In this document: piece by piece, positions 37,832 to 50,450 of the stretch | Layout of the letters: every line of letters begins with the position of its first letter | Position numbering within the stretch: position 1 is the stretch's first letter | Origin: Synaphobranchus kaupii | Lineage: Eukaryota; Chordata; Actinopteri; Anguilliformes; Synaphobranchidae | Direction of reading: 5' to 3' | Length of the DNA: 64,000 bases | NCBI GenBank assembly: GCA_029718625.1 | Contig: CM056383.1 | Span: 19,879,930 to 19,943,929 of the forward strand | Notes under the pieces: generated by a model | Database searches by the model: none | What the model was told of the DNA's origin: nothing | What the model saw: the letters and a program-made list of their open reading frames with translations, nothing else | Made by a program: the position numbers and the translations under genes

Positions 37832-38902
37832 TGTCACGATTCCAGCTGTCACATCACGTTTTATTTTATTTTCTTGTCTTAGTTAGATTTCTTGTTAATG
37901 TCACGTATTGTATTTAGTCTAGTCACACCAGGTTTTATGTTTTATTCTTGTAACGTTTCATTCTTATGTCATGTCACGTTTCATGTTTGATTATTGTTAC
38001 GATTTATTTTCTTGTCATGTCACGTTTTATATTTGATTCATGTTACGTCTCCTGTTCATTGTTTAGCATCCACATTTCCGTGTTTTTCCGCAGCCTTGCG
38101 TTCATGCTGTTTCTCTATCTCTCTTGCTGTCGCTCACGCTTTCCTAATTGTTTCATTCTCCCGTGTCTAGTTTACTAATCTACTAACGTTAGATCAGGAT
38201 TGGGTAATACTAACTCTCTAACCATGTGTTCATGTTTACCTTACATTTCTCGTGCATGTCATTTACTAATTTACTAACGCTAGGTCAGGATAGGCTTATT
38301 ACTAACGATTACTAATTATCTTGTTACCTTGTCAGCCTTCCACACCTGATTTCCATTCGCATGCTGCTCTCAAGCTAATTGTCTGCACCTGTCTACACCT
38401 GCATTTAAGCTCAGTGTTCATGTTTTGTCTTCGCAAAATTATTGCCTCCTGTTTTCAGTGCACTTTTGAGCGTTATTTCCAAGCCTGCCTTTTTGTTACG
38501 ATCCAAGCCTGTTTTTGACCATCGTTACTGACTTTTGTTTTGTTGACCACTGCCTGCCTGTACCACGAGTTATTGCCTGCTGTCTTTGTACTTTTGCCCC
38601 GCGGAGCGGACTCCGGTCTTGACTCTTGCATCGTCTTCGACCCCTGCCTACCGTCTGCCTGTACTACTGCCCCGCCGACAGCCACTCTGGTTACTGGACT
38701 ATTCGCATGGTGTACCGATTCTGAGACTGCCTTCTCCCTCGGTACTGTACTTTGGTTTTTGGCTGGATTACCCGTGTATGAACTTTGCTTGTTTTTTGAC
38801 TACGCTCATTGGACATTCCTATAATAAAGCCCTGACGGGACTATCATCTATCACTGTTTCTGAGTCGTGCATTTCGGGTCCTACCCTCACGAACCCGTCT
38901 CA
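37832..38902 (+). mobile_element. solo LTR (Gypsy-type) with 5-bp target duplication
   Basis: The element starts TGTCACG and ends CCGTCTCA (TG...CA). GGACA lies directly before (37827-37831) and after (38903-38907), the 5-bp duplication expected for an LTR integration. A poly(A) signal AATAAA (38823) near the 3' part gives the plus orientation. No internal gag/pol sequence is attached, so this is a recombined solo LTR. Confidence 0.88.
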
Positions 38903-38977
38903 GGACAAATGATAAAATTCAGTGACCTCCGGTATCATTCTCTGACATCTTCCTCTGCCTTATTGAATCACTCGGTA

Positions 38978-40758
38978 ATTAGGGCTGGGATGTTCACCGA
39001 AATACCGTGGTATTGCAGTCACGTCATGCTCACTGAAGAACTGAGCTGTTCACCGCATTACCGCCTTTTTTCTTTCTTTTTTTTTTGTCTGTTTTGCTCT
39101 TTAACTGTCCATTTCTGATTTTGAAAGTTGTGATCATAAATAAATCATTATCATAGTCTACAAGGCCACCCCCATTGTCTTCATGGCGCCACATCTTTTT
39201 AAACAATTACGCAATTGCGCCGAACGCTATAGTCTACAAATTTGCAAAGTTAACGTCCTGAGTGGGGGAGGGGACAGTTCATAATTCATAGGGAGATTAG
39301 TTTTTAGTGTGTTGCTTTGTGAAGTTTTCATAGGTTTTGAGTAGGCTATAGGCTACTTGTATTTTGTTACAGCATAGCATAGGCTATACATACACAAGAT
39401 AAGGGGGTAAAAAGTATTGTCCTTGGAGTTATTATAAGTACTCATATCGGACACTTGTATAGACTATTTGGTTATGGCCGTCAGCTCATATGGGAGCATT
39501 TTGGCTTCGGGCCAGACGACAATGGTAATCCCAAACATTTGGATGAGGCTGTGTTTCGGGTATGCGGGGCACACAGGTTACGAGAGTATAACACCACGAA
39601 TCTTGCTGCGCACTTCAGAACCACTCATCAGCTGTTTGGGAGAAGTTGGCTACTGTCTGGTTGGAAGCTCATATTGCTTATCAAAATCATGGAGCATGGC
39701 TTCTCTACTGTATGGAACAGCACCGTCTCCTCAACCAAATACCTTGTTACAGAAGTTGTCAGGGCTCCCCACTTCTTGCTGTGACAGAAGAAAAGGAAAC
39801 TGCAGCAAGCACAGGATGAGCTCAAATAGCCCCGATAAAGCTTAGTTGTAAGTTAAATAACCTTGCTATTTGAATCTAAAAAAATACAACTGTTTGACTA
39901 ATTTTTTAACAAGCTAATATGAAACTAATTGTCTATCGTTCCTGAAAATAAATGCCAAGAATATCCCTATCCACAGTGGCCCTAGTGGTAGTCCCTATTA
40001 CAGTAGCCTATTCAAGTTTGTCTGAAATGATAAACTAAGCTATAGCTTTAAAAAAATCCCCGTAAATTGTGACGCATGCAGGATTGCAGAAACCTCAGCC
40101 TCTCCAGCACTGCAGGGCAATAAAATAGCAAATTGTATTCAGTAGCCTACAGCGGGGCTGTTGTCACTTTGGTGAGGGCATCTCTCAAACCCGAAAAGGT
40201 AAACATGTTGGTTTTTCTTGTGAGGAATAGTCAGTCGCATAGGTCAGACAGAGGGAGAGAAAAATTAAAATGAGAAAAAAGCGGCAAGTTTGAATTGTAT
40301 TGCGGTCTATTGCAGATGCAAAGCTGGCGGTAAATAGACTAATTGCTAATTATGTTCCAGTTCATTGAGGCGGACAGGTTGTAGCCTGTTTTTCATTAAG
40401 CCTATCATTTCTGTTTTTGTTTCTACATTTGTAACCTACATTTGTAAATTTCTACTGTTAATAAACAGTTGTTCACTGTCTCCGTGTTTCAGTAGTGAAT
40501 TTTCGATTTCCATGCCGACCAGAAATCCTACAAAGACAAAGTTGCTTAGACTTAGGGACAAAATTGGAATAAAGATAGACATATTAACTATGGAATCTAT
40601 AAAGAATAGACTACTACATGAATTAATGCATTCACTATGTTTATTTAGGATACAATTAAACATTTTATAACGTTATTTTATGGCAGTTACCGCTGCGGTA
40701 AGACTGATTTCACTAATTCATGCGGTAAGGAAAAAACAGTACCATCCCAGCTCCTACC
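38978..40758 (+). mobile_element. decayed hAT transposon
   Basis: Approximate inverted ends TTAGGGCTGGGATGTTCACC and GTACCATCCCAGCTCCT enclose a BED-finger transposase relic (39455-39784). Flanking octamers agree at only about 5 of 8 positions, so the borders are approximate. Confidence 0.65.
39455..39784 (+). pseudogene. hAT transposase N-terminal fragment, BED zinc finger
   Basis: The frame reads SYIWEHFGF-like sequence: LIWEHFGFGPDDNGNPKH, then VFRVCGAHRLREYNTTNL and AAHFRTTHQL. This is the BED zinc finger found at the start of Ac/ZBED-like hAT transposases (W and F, Cys pair, His pair). The first Cys of the usual CxxC is Phe here (VFRVCG), so metal binding would be lost. The rest of the transposase, with its catalytic and dimerisation regions, is missing. 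It lies inside a klf12 intron and is a relic, not a host gene. Confidence 0.7.
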
Positions 40759-41164
40759 TGTAAGGAACCAGGTCAACTAACGTTACATTATGATCCGTGA
40801 CCATGAAAAGTAGACATTAGCGAGTAACATTAGCGAGCTGACCATAATTGAACGGTTTTTCGCTTTGAACATGCGATTACAGAAGCAATGGTAACGATGT
40901 CATTTTCTGGATTAGTGGCGTTAGCTGTTGTTATGCTGAATTTGTTTATTCATTTCCAACTAGGAATCCCAATATCCGACTAAGGAAAATGTAATAAAAC
41001 GCCCTTCCATGTCGGAAATCAGGGATTGGGAAATGAACCCCGACCTCCCGACTAGGAAGAACTGGACGCCACATCATCATGGTGGCTCACCCCACTAAAC
41101 AAACATTACCTTTAGACGATTTTGCATTTAAAACAATAATTTTTCAGCATAAAATGCTTTAAAA

Positions 41165-41275
41165 TGCTTTTGTATTGGCGGAATAGTAATGTGTCGTTCA
41201 CGAACGATCCGATTCTTTTGAATGGCTCTTTGGTAGAAACGAAGGCAACCGAGTCTCGTAGGTATCTGAGCCATT
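41165..41275. mobile_element. possible hAT-like terminal fragment
   Basis: GTGTCGTTCACGAACGATCC followed by GATTCTTTTGAATGGCTC resembles ends of repeats common in fish; no partner end was identified. Confidence 0.3.
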
Positions 41276-41725
41276 CTTTTTTGGCAAGTTTTCCCTAGAG
41301 TGTTTCCCATCAAAAATTATTCATAAAACGCAACCAAGTTTTTGGTATATAATATTTTATATTAGAGTACATTTCCATAGCCTTTAAGATTTTAGTAACG
41401 TTAACTGACGCTGTTAAAAATACAGAGCGAAGTTCACAAACTCCGTTGGTAGGTTTAAATACATTTCCCATGCACCCCTACGGGGTGAGGATGTTGTGGA
41501 ATGCGTTGTTTTAATACTTGTGTTGCTTGCAAAATAAACAGAGTTTGCATTAGCTCTTCAACTCGCAAATTATCCGTCGTCTCTCTATCGCTCAACTTCC
41601 ACAATCTTGCATAATATATCGACATGAAGTCGTAGGCTATGTCTTGTAACGTGAATGGGGAAAATATTATACATTAGGCTATATAGAATAGAATAACTTT
41701 TATTTTCCCTTTCGGGAACTTCCGT

Positions 41726-41752
41726 CTATATATATATATATATATATATATA
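41726..41752. repeat. (TA)n microsatellite
   Basis: About 13 TA units. Confidence 0.9.
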
Positions 41753-42293
41753 GCTATATATAGCCTATATTAATTAATCAGTTTCTAATTATTATATTCT
41801 AATTTAAGTGTGTGTGTGGGTCGGGGGCGGTAGAAAACCGTAATGAAGGGAACGAAAATATGAACAAAATAAAAAAAGATTTGTAGGTAGAGTATCATAT
41901 GTTCTTGTTTTGTTCAGTTATGGAATTACAGATGAAATCAGCTGGGGTTTAATAAGCTGAGAGTATGGAAACCTTGTCACTGTCATTTTAAAAATATGAA
42001 GGACAAAGAATATGGTTCAAATTCAGTTAACATGGTGACATTTATCTCCGTTTTTTAACCGTATGCTATTGAAAAAACCTTATGCACAGCGAATCCGCTG
42101 TAGCCTAGGCTATTTGAAAAACAATAAATGCAATATTCACTGTACAAGGTTTTGAACTTTTTTCAGTCAAAACCATTCTATTTACTTACAGGCTGTAGGC
42201 CTAGAGAGCTGTAATAACATCTGAAGCGCATTTTCAGAACTCAAATGTCCGTCTATTGCAGTGCGCGAGTTTCCATCATTGACAATTCACGCA

Positions 42294-43003
42294 TTAGGCT
42301 TGATATGTTATCAGCAAATGGAAAGCCATTTTTAATGGATAGCCATTGTCCCGTAACAGAAATTGTCCCCCCAGAAGATTACTGGAATTATTGGCAAATA
42401 TAGGCATAGCTTGATCCAGGATAATTGCGAATAGTCTACATGTAACCTTACACGTACCATCGCACATCGCCTGGATGTTGATGGAGTGGGCTGAAAGCAA
42501 TTTAATGCGGCATTTCCTTTCGCTGAGGGACAGGTATGTGGTATTTGACCTATGGACCCTTTTATTATTATGCATTTTTTGATATAGCCTACACAATAAT
42601 ATTTCACATTGTAATCTTGATATTTTTAGTCATGCTTGTGCGTGCCCCTGTGTGTAACAGAAAGGAGGGTGTACGCGCGTTGTGAACACGCCTATATAGG
42701 CGCACTTATATGCGCCGTTAAAATAACATGTAAACAACTGCGACATGACTTTAGACCAGGTTTGTGGTGGTTTTAGCGCAAGCGCTTTCTGCTGGCTCAA
42801 GATAGCAATACGCCAAAAATTATCCTGGCCACTCCTCATCTTAAGACCAACACGCCCAGTTCACTTGTAATCGGTGCAAGAATACATAGTATTTAAACAA
42901 CGTGAGTGCTAGGCATTATAATGATCTCAGCACCGGGTGTAAGATAGCAAAGACACTTGCATTTGGGTTAGCGCTGCTTAGCGCCGGGTGTAAGATAGGG
43001 CCC
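42294..43003 (-). mobile_element. PIF/Harbinger element, transposase fragment and terminus
   Basis: On the minus strand the frame 42294-42596 reads HSINIQAMCDGT then IFANNSSNLLGG and LLRDNGYPLKMAF. This resembles the core of Harbinger (HARBI1-like) transposases, where an NIQAVCD strand precedes an H/S-rich block and a GDSGYPL motif. Upstream in that orientation, 42945-43003 gives ATGGGCCCTATCTTACACCC, the typical Harbinger terminus. Sequence between is decayed; catalytic residues are not all visible. Confidence 0.6.
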
Positions 43004-43004
43004 A

Positions 43005-43437
43005 TGGGGATGTGTTGGATAAATAGAATCTTCCTTGTAGACGTTGGGTTTGAGTTGACAATTTGACATCCAGGTACCACAGAGATTTCAGCCAGGTATG
43101 TGGCAATGCACATATGGAGTTCTGAGTGTCAGAGAGGGAACAAGAAAAAACAGTTGGGTGTCATAAGCATAGCAGTGGTAGAAAAAACCACAGGCAGAAA
43201 TAACAGATCTAAGTGATTTAGTACAAAGAAAGAGCAGAAGGGGGCCAAGCACTGATCCCTGAGGAACTCCTGTTGGGAGAGTGCCTCTCGAGGTGATTTG
43301 CCAAGAATAATCGTAAAGGTATGAAGCACAGTAACCCAGAGCAGTACCTAATATTCTTATCACTGGTAGTGCTGACTGAATTCTGGTGGTTTTCCATGTT
43401 GACAATCACAAAAAAGATTTTAGACAATCTTAGCTAG
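43005..43437 (-). mobile_element. LINE reverse-transcriptase fragment
   Basis: The minus strand encodes GVPQGSVLGPLLL, a conserved reverse-transcriptase block, then a degenerate catalytic box YAYDTQLF in place of the usual YADDTQL-type box. Flanking residues (SYLYDYSWQITSRG) fit fish Jockey/L2-like LINEs. One catalytic Asp is replaced, and both ends are missing, so it is inactive. Confidence 0.85.
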
Positions 43438-43669
43438 CTTTATCTGTATATCCTTTTTAAGGAGTAAGGTTGTTTTAAATAGAAAAGCTGCTGGCCTGCT
43501 ACCCAAATAGTTCACCATCAGTTAGCTAATAGCATATGGCAGACAGAGAAGTGAGAAGACAGTATGCAACATGATTCCCTTGCTTTAAAGTTGTAATTCA
43601 TGCTATTAGCATGCACCACATTAACTCTATAAACTTCACCCCTAGTGGTTGAGACGCATGCGTCTCAAT

Positions 43670-43810
43670 TACAGTATTCATGTTCATCTGAAAATATAAA
43701 CTACAGCTTTAAGAAAACCCAGTAAATTTTGACGCAGTATTTTTTAAAAGGGTAGCCTCTTGCGAAAACCTCAGCTTCTCCAGTTACACTGCAGTGCAAT
43801 AAATTAGGAG
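43670..43810. repeat. fragment related to the hAT interior
   Basis: CAGTAAATTTTGACGCA, AAAACCTCAGCTTCTCCAG and CACTGCAGTGCAATAAA correspond to segments at about 40060-40130 inside the 38978-40758 element. Confidence 0.6.
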
Positions 43811-45512
43811 GGTGTTATTAATAGTCCAAAGCACTTACGACCCTCCTCTGGCTACAGCCACAGACTGTAAAATGCACCGTTTATACACGCTAAGAAAATC
43901 ATGTTCACGTATAGAAACAATAATATTTTTTTAAAACGTTGTACAAATGAGCAATCGCCGTTTTCCCTTGCTTACTGTACTATATACAGTACCTGATGCA
44001 CTTTCGGTTTAGAAGACACTAAACCAAAATCTCTCGTATAAATATGTTTAAGAAACCAAGTACTTACCAGTATATTCAGCTACAGCTGTTTTGTGATGAA
44101 CCCTGAAGAGTTTATCTTGTTATATTTCGCCAAAGTCCCGTACAGTCGACATTTCCGCAGCGACCACCCCTCGCACTTAGGGCTGAAATACGTTGCTGTA
44201 CTTGTGTGAATACACACGCCCTTTCCTTCTTTTTTAAACGTATTTAAATACATTAGGCGGCGTATGTTATGGTTATTATATATATACTGTATGTGACTAT
44301 TCTGAAATAAATGTATTCTGTAGCAAATTTCTGAATGATACAGCTTCTTCTTCAGTTCGAACTTAAAACCATGGATGTGCAGGGAATATTTTTTTAGATA
44401 TTGACATTTAAATAAAACTAGTAGAAACCAGGAGGAAATTGCCTCTGAAGGGCCAAAGTAAATAGGGTTAAGCTCTGTTCTACCAAACGACTTCCGTAAA
44501 GTCTTATATAAGTCTACTGAATATTGGATGGACAACTAGCACCAACATTATAAATGTGACCTGCAGCTAACTCCCAACTTTTGTTTGGAATAAAAAAATT
44601 GGAGTGCTTCCTGAGGCTTTGTTTGTTTCTGGACTACATCAGAATGGGGTTAGGGTTCCCACTCTGCGGGATAGCCACGACTCAGACCCCCCTCCCCCAG
44701 GGCTTCCTGTAGCCCTCCTTGAAGCACTTTGTCTACATACACACACACACACCGATACAGCCTGGTCGTTCCTGTTCCAGGGGGCTTTAACTCCTCAGTG
44801 CTCTATCTCTGGTGCAGTTACCATGGATACAAGCAAAGACATGAAAGTATAGGAAAAAGAATCCAAGAGGTTTATGTACATTTTGTATTCCTTTGTTTGT
44901 TACACATATAACAAAGTCAATTTCATTTTGTCAGCTTTGCTCATTGTTTGGCCAGTATCTGGTTAATTATATTGCTTTAATGGTAATTAGGCGTGACTGC
45001 CCCTGGTCCATGGGGTAATGATATCCAGGGTACTGTATGTAATCCTACTCACATCAAACTGTCAATGGTTTCCAGTTTTTATAATCAGGACATTAGAATA
45101 TGGCTTTCTTACAAGAAGATATGGCAGATGGAATTATGGGTATGTGTTATTTAAGGTTAGAAATTTCTTTCTTTTTTTAAATGGCTATGATAACACTTCA
45201 AATATAATGTTCTCAGTGATGTGATGTCATTATATAGAGAGGTGTAATCATTTAAAATGTGTATTTCAGTCTGAACCTCATTCTGAGTTAGTGAATTTTT
45301 TTTACATTTTACAATGTACATGTATGCCCAGTGTTCAGGGATCTCAGTGCTACAGAATAGCTGAAGGTATTTTTCATGCAATTGATTAATCTCTCTTTGG
45401 AGAAGTTGTCAAGAATTGTATGGACTATCAGGGGTGGTGTGTCATATACTTCAGTGGCAGGGCATGGGTCACACAGTTGGGCTGCAGTTGGATATAGATC
45501 ACATTCAGTCTG

Positions 45513-45827
45513 ACCAACAGGATGTGACTTTTCTCTCGAACGCACAAATCTCACACTCTCCAACAGGAATATGATGCAATAACAAAGCCTTTATCTTTTG
45601 AACTCATTTAAGGATCTCTGACCACACTCTATTCTGTTTCCCAGTGAGACATCCATCTAGAATATTCCATTAACAGTACCAACAGGACGTGTCTTTTCTC
45701 TCGAATACACAAAAGCTCACACTTTCCAACACTAATATGATGCAAAAGTAAAGCCTCTATCTTTATAACTGAGTTTAGCATCTCTGATGACACGCTACAC
45801 TGCTTCCCCACTGAGACATCCATCTAC
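45513..45827 (+). repeat. 165-bp-spaced tandem duplication
   Basis: ACCAACAGGATGTGACTTTT at 45513 and ACCAACAGGACGTGTCTTTT at 45678 begin two diverged copies; both end with GAGACATCCATCTA. Confidence 0.8.
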
Positions 45828-48199
45828 AGTCTTCCACAGGGATCATTTTAAATAATTTATACTTTTCCCCACTGCCTACGCTGCAACCTTAATAGAGACA
45901 ATATGTGCTATGTTGATAAATACATTCATAGTGTAGTGTGCAGTTAACCTTTAACCTTTAAATAGCTCAAGTTTTGTGCTCACAAGCTTTAATATTCCAT
46001 TAGCAAAATGTATTAAATAAGGTAATATAGTTTCATAATATAGTTCTTGAAACAATGCTTTTGGATCTAACCTTAATAGATAGCATTCAGGAATTTATGA
46101 ATGACACAAAAGCCAATACAAAAGCCACTTACAAAATCAGTGTGATGACACTGTCTACTATGGATATTGCTGAGTCCATGACAACTGGTAACCTGTAATC
46201 AGGATGGAAGAATGAGTGAACTGTGGGAACCAGCGTTGCTGGTACCCTTACTTCAGCTTGTCTGCAGTGACACTAAAGTAATAGTACTGACAACTGTCGA
46301 GCTGAGCGCTTCTAAATCGATAGAGTACCTTGAGAAATCCAATGAAAGCCAATACCTTGGTCCGCGAGACATGCTGACGGGTGAGAAGGAAACAGGTGAG
46401 ACTGCCAGGAAGAATCCAGGTGGCATGGCTACCAGCTCTATACCCCCCTCAGAAGATAAATGTAAGCCTATAGGGAGAGGATCCACCACAGCAGTGTGAA
46501 ATGTGAGCTGACAATAAGGGAAGGCAATCCATAAATATTACTTTATCAAAGCAACAAACTGTGAATATGAATGTGAATGTAGAATACAGCTATAAGTAGA
46601 CCAAGGGCTTAAAGAAGGATGATGAATCACTGAAAGGTACGCTGCGGTACATTCTGTCCAAGAGAAACAGCAAGCGTCATTGCGGAAGAGTACTACATTT
46701 TAAGAGGTACTTTGTTTGCTGTATAGTCTCGTCAAACGGAGGCACTATGTTCACGTTTGTGTGATCTATTCTAACATTGTTTTTACATTTGCTTGGATGG
46801 CCTTTTGGTTGGCTCAATATTTTCTGTATTCAATAAGAAGGTAATGTTTCTGTTTTATTCATAGTAAAACGCTATGTAACAGCACTGGTTGCTTATATAA
46901 ACCTTTTATATAAAACTTCTTTATTCTGTTTTCCAGCTCAAAAATTACTTTTTGCAAAGAAAAATGGCTAAATGGCTATATATGTAATGTTCTATTATTT
47001 TAACTGGTTTCCTGTAGCAGTTATTAATTCATTATTTAGTATTAATATAATTAATATTAATATTATATTCATTATCTCACATATATTGTCATGCATAGTG
47101 TATATTCTCCGATAGTCCTCTCTGAATGGGCACGTTGACACACTCATTCAGATGGACGCTGTTGATGATGAAGGGAACACAGAGCTGAAGAAACCGATGC
47201 ATTGAGAAGACATCAGAGACATCACCTGTGCATTTCACAAAGAGCCCAGATACTGACAGATGTGCTGGGACATAGGGCATAGGGTGCATGGCCTACGGTA
47301 TATAACATAGGATGTCTGGCTTAGGGGAATATTCCAACCTCTACTTGGATCTCAATTAATGGGCAGGTGCCATCCCTACCCTAAACATATGAAAGTTACG
47401 TGATTCTTAGGCGCTGTTTTCCTAGGGTGGTGAGCGGGTGGAGGAAGCTGGTGATTGTGCCGAAGTACGCCCAGCCGTAGGAAATGGCTCTGTGCTATGG
47501 CACAGCCTCGGGACACGCCACCCCCACCTCGGGCTGATAACCAAGGGTGGGGGCTGACAGGTCCTGACAGCATGGGGGAGGAGTCGTCTAGCGGCGTGTG
47601 ACAGTCTACTGAATGTTCCTCCATCACAGGCCTAATCTGCAAAAATCATTTATATCTGCTGTATGGATCAGCCTACTGCACAATAGACCTGGCTCAAACC
47701 ATTTTTTTAAATAGAACCCCAATGAAAACAGTTATTTTTCATTGTGCTTTTCTGCGGTTCATATACAGTATGACTGAATTCACTTTGATTTGCCTCTATT
47801 TTATTTTTAACCGTTTTATGCCCTGGAACACCTTGGCGTAAAGAGCACTATACGTATAACAATTTAATTGAATTTAATTTTACTTTAGATAGGCAGTACA
47901 ATTTGAAATAACTCGTTACAAGTTCATTGAGTTACAGTTGCTTGTGACAAGCAAACACAATGCATTTTGTTGTGAATATTGTCAGATGTTTCCAATAGAA
48001 AATGCATTTCAAAAAGTTTGATCCAGGTCTGGTGTAAAAAGCTTTATTTTACATGTGTTTTGCATTAATTATCTTTTATATTTGGATCCATCAACAAAAG
48101 TGGTATTTAGTGTGTTGAAGAAAGTAAATTTTAGACTGTACATCCTTTATCATGTTATATGGGTGCAACTGAAAAAAAAGAAAAAAAAACTAGTTGTCA

Positions 48200-48405
48200 C
48201 AATACGCCTCACAGAAAAACCCAGCCTAAACCCCCACAGGAGCAAGCCAAAGTCAACAGTGGCAAGGAAAAGCTCCCTGGTGTAACTAGGAAGAAACCTT
48301 GGGAGGAACCAGACTCAAGGGGGGAACCCATCCTCCTCTGGTCGACTCAGGGTCTAGGTCTCAATGACCAGCATGCTCAAAACAGCCAATGTTCATGTTA
48401 TTATA
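48200..48405. repeat. interspersed repeat of unknown class
   Basis: AAGGAAAAGCTCCCTGG, AGGAAGAAACCTTGGGAGGA and GGGGGAACCCATCCTCCTCT form a block I recognise as recurrent in fish genomes; no termini or coding part were seen. Confidence 0.5.
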
Positions 48406-48544
48406 ATTAGCAGCAGCTAGATGACAGTCCAGATGTGGCGGCAATGATGGTGGGGAACCATGCGCTGATGGCAGCGGGAGCAGCGGACAGCGGTGGTGAG
48501 GAGGGGAGGGGCAATAACATACAGAATATCTTCCTGAGACCTAC

Positions 48545-50450
48545 CATAATTATTGGCAACCCTGGAAAACATTTGCAAAATAGGCTATGAAACAATGTCT
48601 TTGTCGTTTATCAGTATGAACTTACACTCAAAATATGAGACAAATCATTGAACATGAACATGAATTATACTCCCATTCATATTTAACTGTTTTAAGCAAA
48701 CCTGAGTCTTTAGGAACTATTCAAAAATATATAGCAAAAATATAGCAAAAACTCTAGTCATCCATCAACATGGAGGAGATCAGAGAACACACAAATCACA
48801 TGAGAAAAAAGGCTGTTGACCTAATAATAATAGTAAACTTTATTTATATAGCAGCTTTCATACAACAAGTGGCAGCCCAAAGTGCTTCACAATAGGGAAA
48901 AAACAGGAAAAATTGGATAAACAATATAAAATTAATAAAACACAAGAAAATTAATTATAAAATAGGAAAAAGCTAACTAATAAAATAGGATAAAACAAAA
49001 TGCAATAAAACAATGAAAAATAAGACAATACATACATAAATGAAAAACAATCAAGATAAGATACAATCAATTAAAAGCCATCCTGAAGTATATTTTCAGA
49101 AGGCTTTTAAAAAGTGCTGCATTTAGTGCCTCTCTGAGCCGTCTGGGTAAGCTATTTCATAATGTGGGGTCATAGAAATAAAAAGAAGCTTCTCCACTTC
49201 TTTTGTAATTTACTTTTGGAATACATTTGGAACACATTATAACCAGAAGATCTGAGGGCACATTTGAGCTGATATCTATTCAGCAGGTCAGATATGTAAT
49301 GTGGTGCTATACCAATTAGAACTTTAAAAACAAGTAAAATTATTTTAAAATCAATTCTAAATTCCACGGGCAGCCAATGCAGAGATGCGAGTACAGGTGT
49401 CATGTGAGCTCTCTTCCTGGTTTGTGTCAAGCTTCTTGCAGCTGATTTTTTCACAAGTTGGAGCTGCTCTATATATTTTTTGGAAGACCTGAGAAGAGAG
49501 CATTACAATAGTCTAATATACAGTACTACAGTACAGTACAAAGGCATACTAGCTGTTCAGCATCACCTTGCGAGAGGAAAGGCCTTACTCAAGTAATGTT
49601 TCTCAAATGGAAAAAGGCTACGCTTGTTACATTTCTTCTATCAGACTGAAAGCTTAAGTCAGCATTCAAGATTACACCTTGATTCTTAACTTCTTAAATT
49701 CTTAAGGTTTATTAAGAAGAATCTAATTCTGGGCCTTAGATCCAATGACAAGGACATCAATATTATCTTGATATCTTGAAGAACATTCTGAGTTTAATAT
49801 CATTCAGATAGTTTTCTAGGTTATAGGTAAGGCAACTGGACCTGTGATGAACCTACATGGAAGACAATGCAAGTGTAGTTGGCCCCCATGCACAGTGAGA
49901 AGGATGGTTCAAGAATCACAGTTGGAGAATTGCAGAAGTTGGTCGCATCCTGGGGTCACCAAGTCTCCAAAAGTACAATTAAATGCCACCTCTATGCCAA
50001 CAAGGTATTTAGAAGGCTTGCCAGAAGAAAGCCAACAAAATTTTTACCAAATTATAGATTGGAACCAGGTACTATGGTCAGACGAGAAGAAAATTAAACT
50101 TTTTGGCAATAAATACCAAAGGTGGGTTTGGCTTAATAAGAGCCATAGTTATGCAGAAAAGAGCCTTATCCCCGCTGTGAAGTATGGTGGTCACTGGTCG
50201 ATTTGTGATCTTGGGGAGCTGTTTTTTCTCCAAAGTCCCTGGGAACCTTGTTAGGATACATGGCACCATGGACTCAAATACCAGGACATTTTAGGCCATA
50301 ATCTGGCTGCCTCTGGCAGAAGGCTAAAAGTGGGTTGTGGTTGAATCTTCCAGCAGAACAATGATCCAACGCTTACCTCAAAATCTACACAAAAATGGTT
50401 CACTTACCACAGAATCAAGATTTTGCAATAGCCATGCCAATGGCAGTCTC
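48545..50450 (+). mobile_element. Tc1-like transposon split by a LINE
   Basis: The left part (48545-48825) begins with a Tc1-style end, ATAATTATTGGCAACCCTGG, and contains the start of the transposase region. The right part (about 49840-50450) encodes WNQVLWSDEKKIKLFG with the first catalytic Asp. At about 50353-50375 the DNA gives FQQNNDP, with Asn at the place of the second Asp. It stops near 50450 without a right terminus. Frameshifts are present. Confidence 0.75.
48829..49835 (-). mobile_element. LINE 3' portion (ORF2 C-terminus and tail)
   Basis: The minus strand at 49170-49454 encodes HMTPVLASLHWLPVEFRIDF then FKIILLVFKVLIGIAPHYIS, the C-terminal region of L2/Rex-like LINE ORF2. Upstream decayed sequence (about 49500-49830) also fits that ORF. 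The low-coordinate end gives the LINE tail GAAGCACTTTGGGCTGCC and AAATAAAGTTTACTATTATT, the same tail type as at 2195-2350. Confidence 0.8.

Noticed and set aside
46212..46499. 95-codon open frame starting MSELWEPALL
   Set aside because: No recognised family, no splice context, in a repeat-rich intron.
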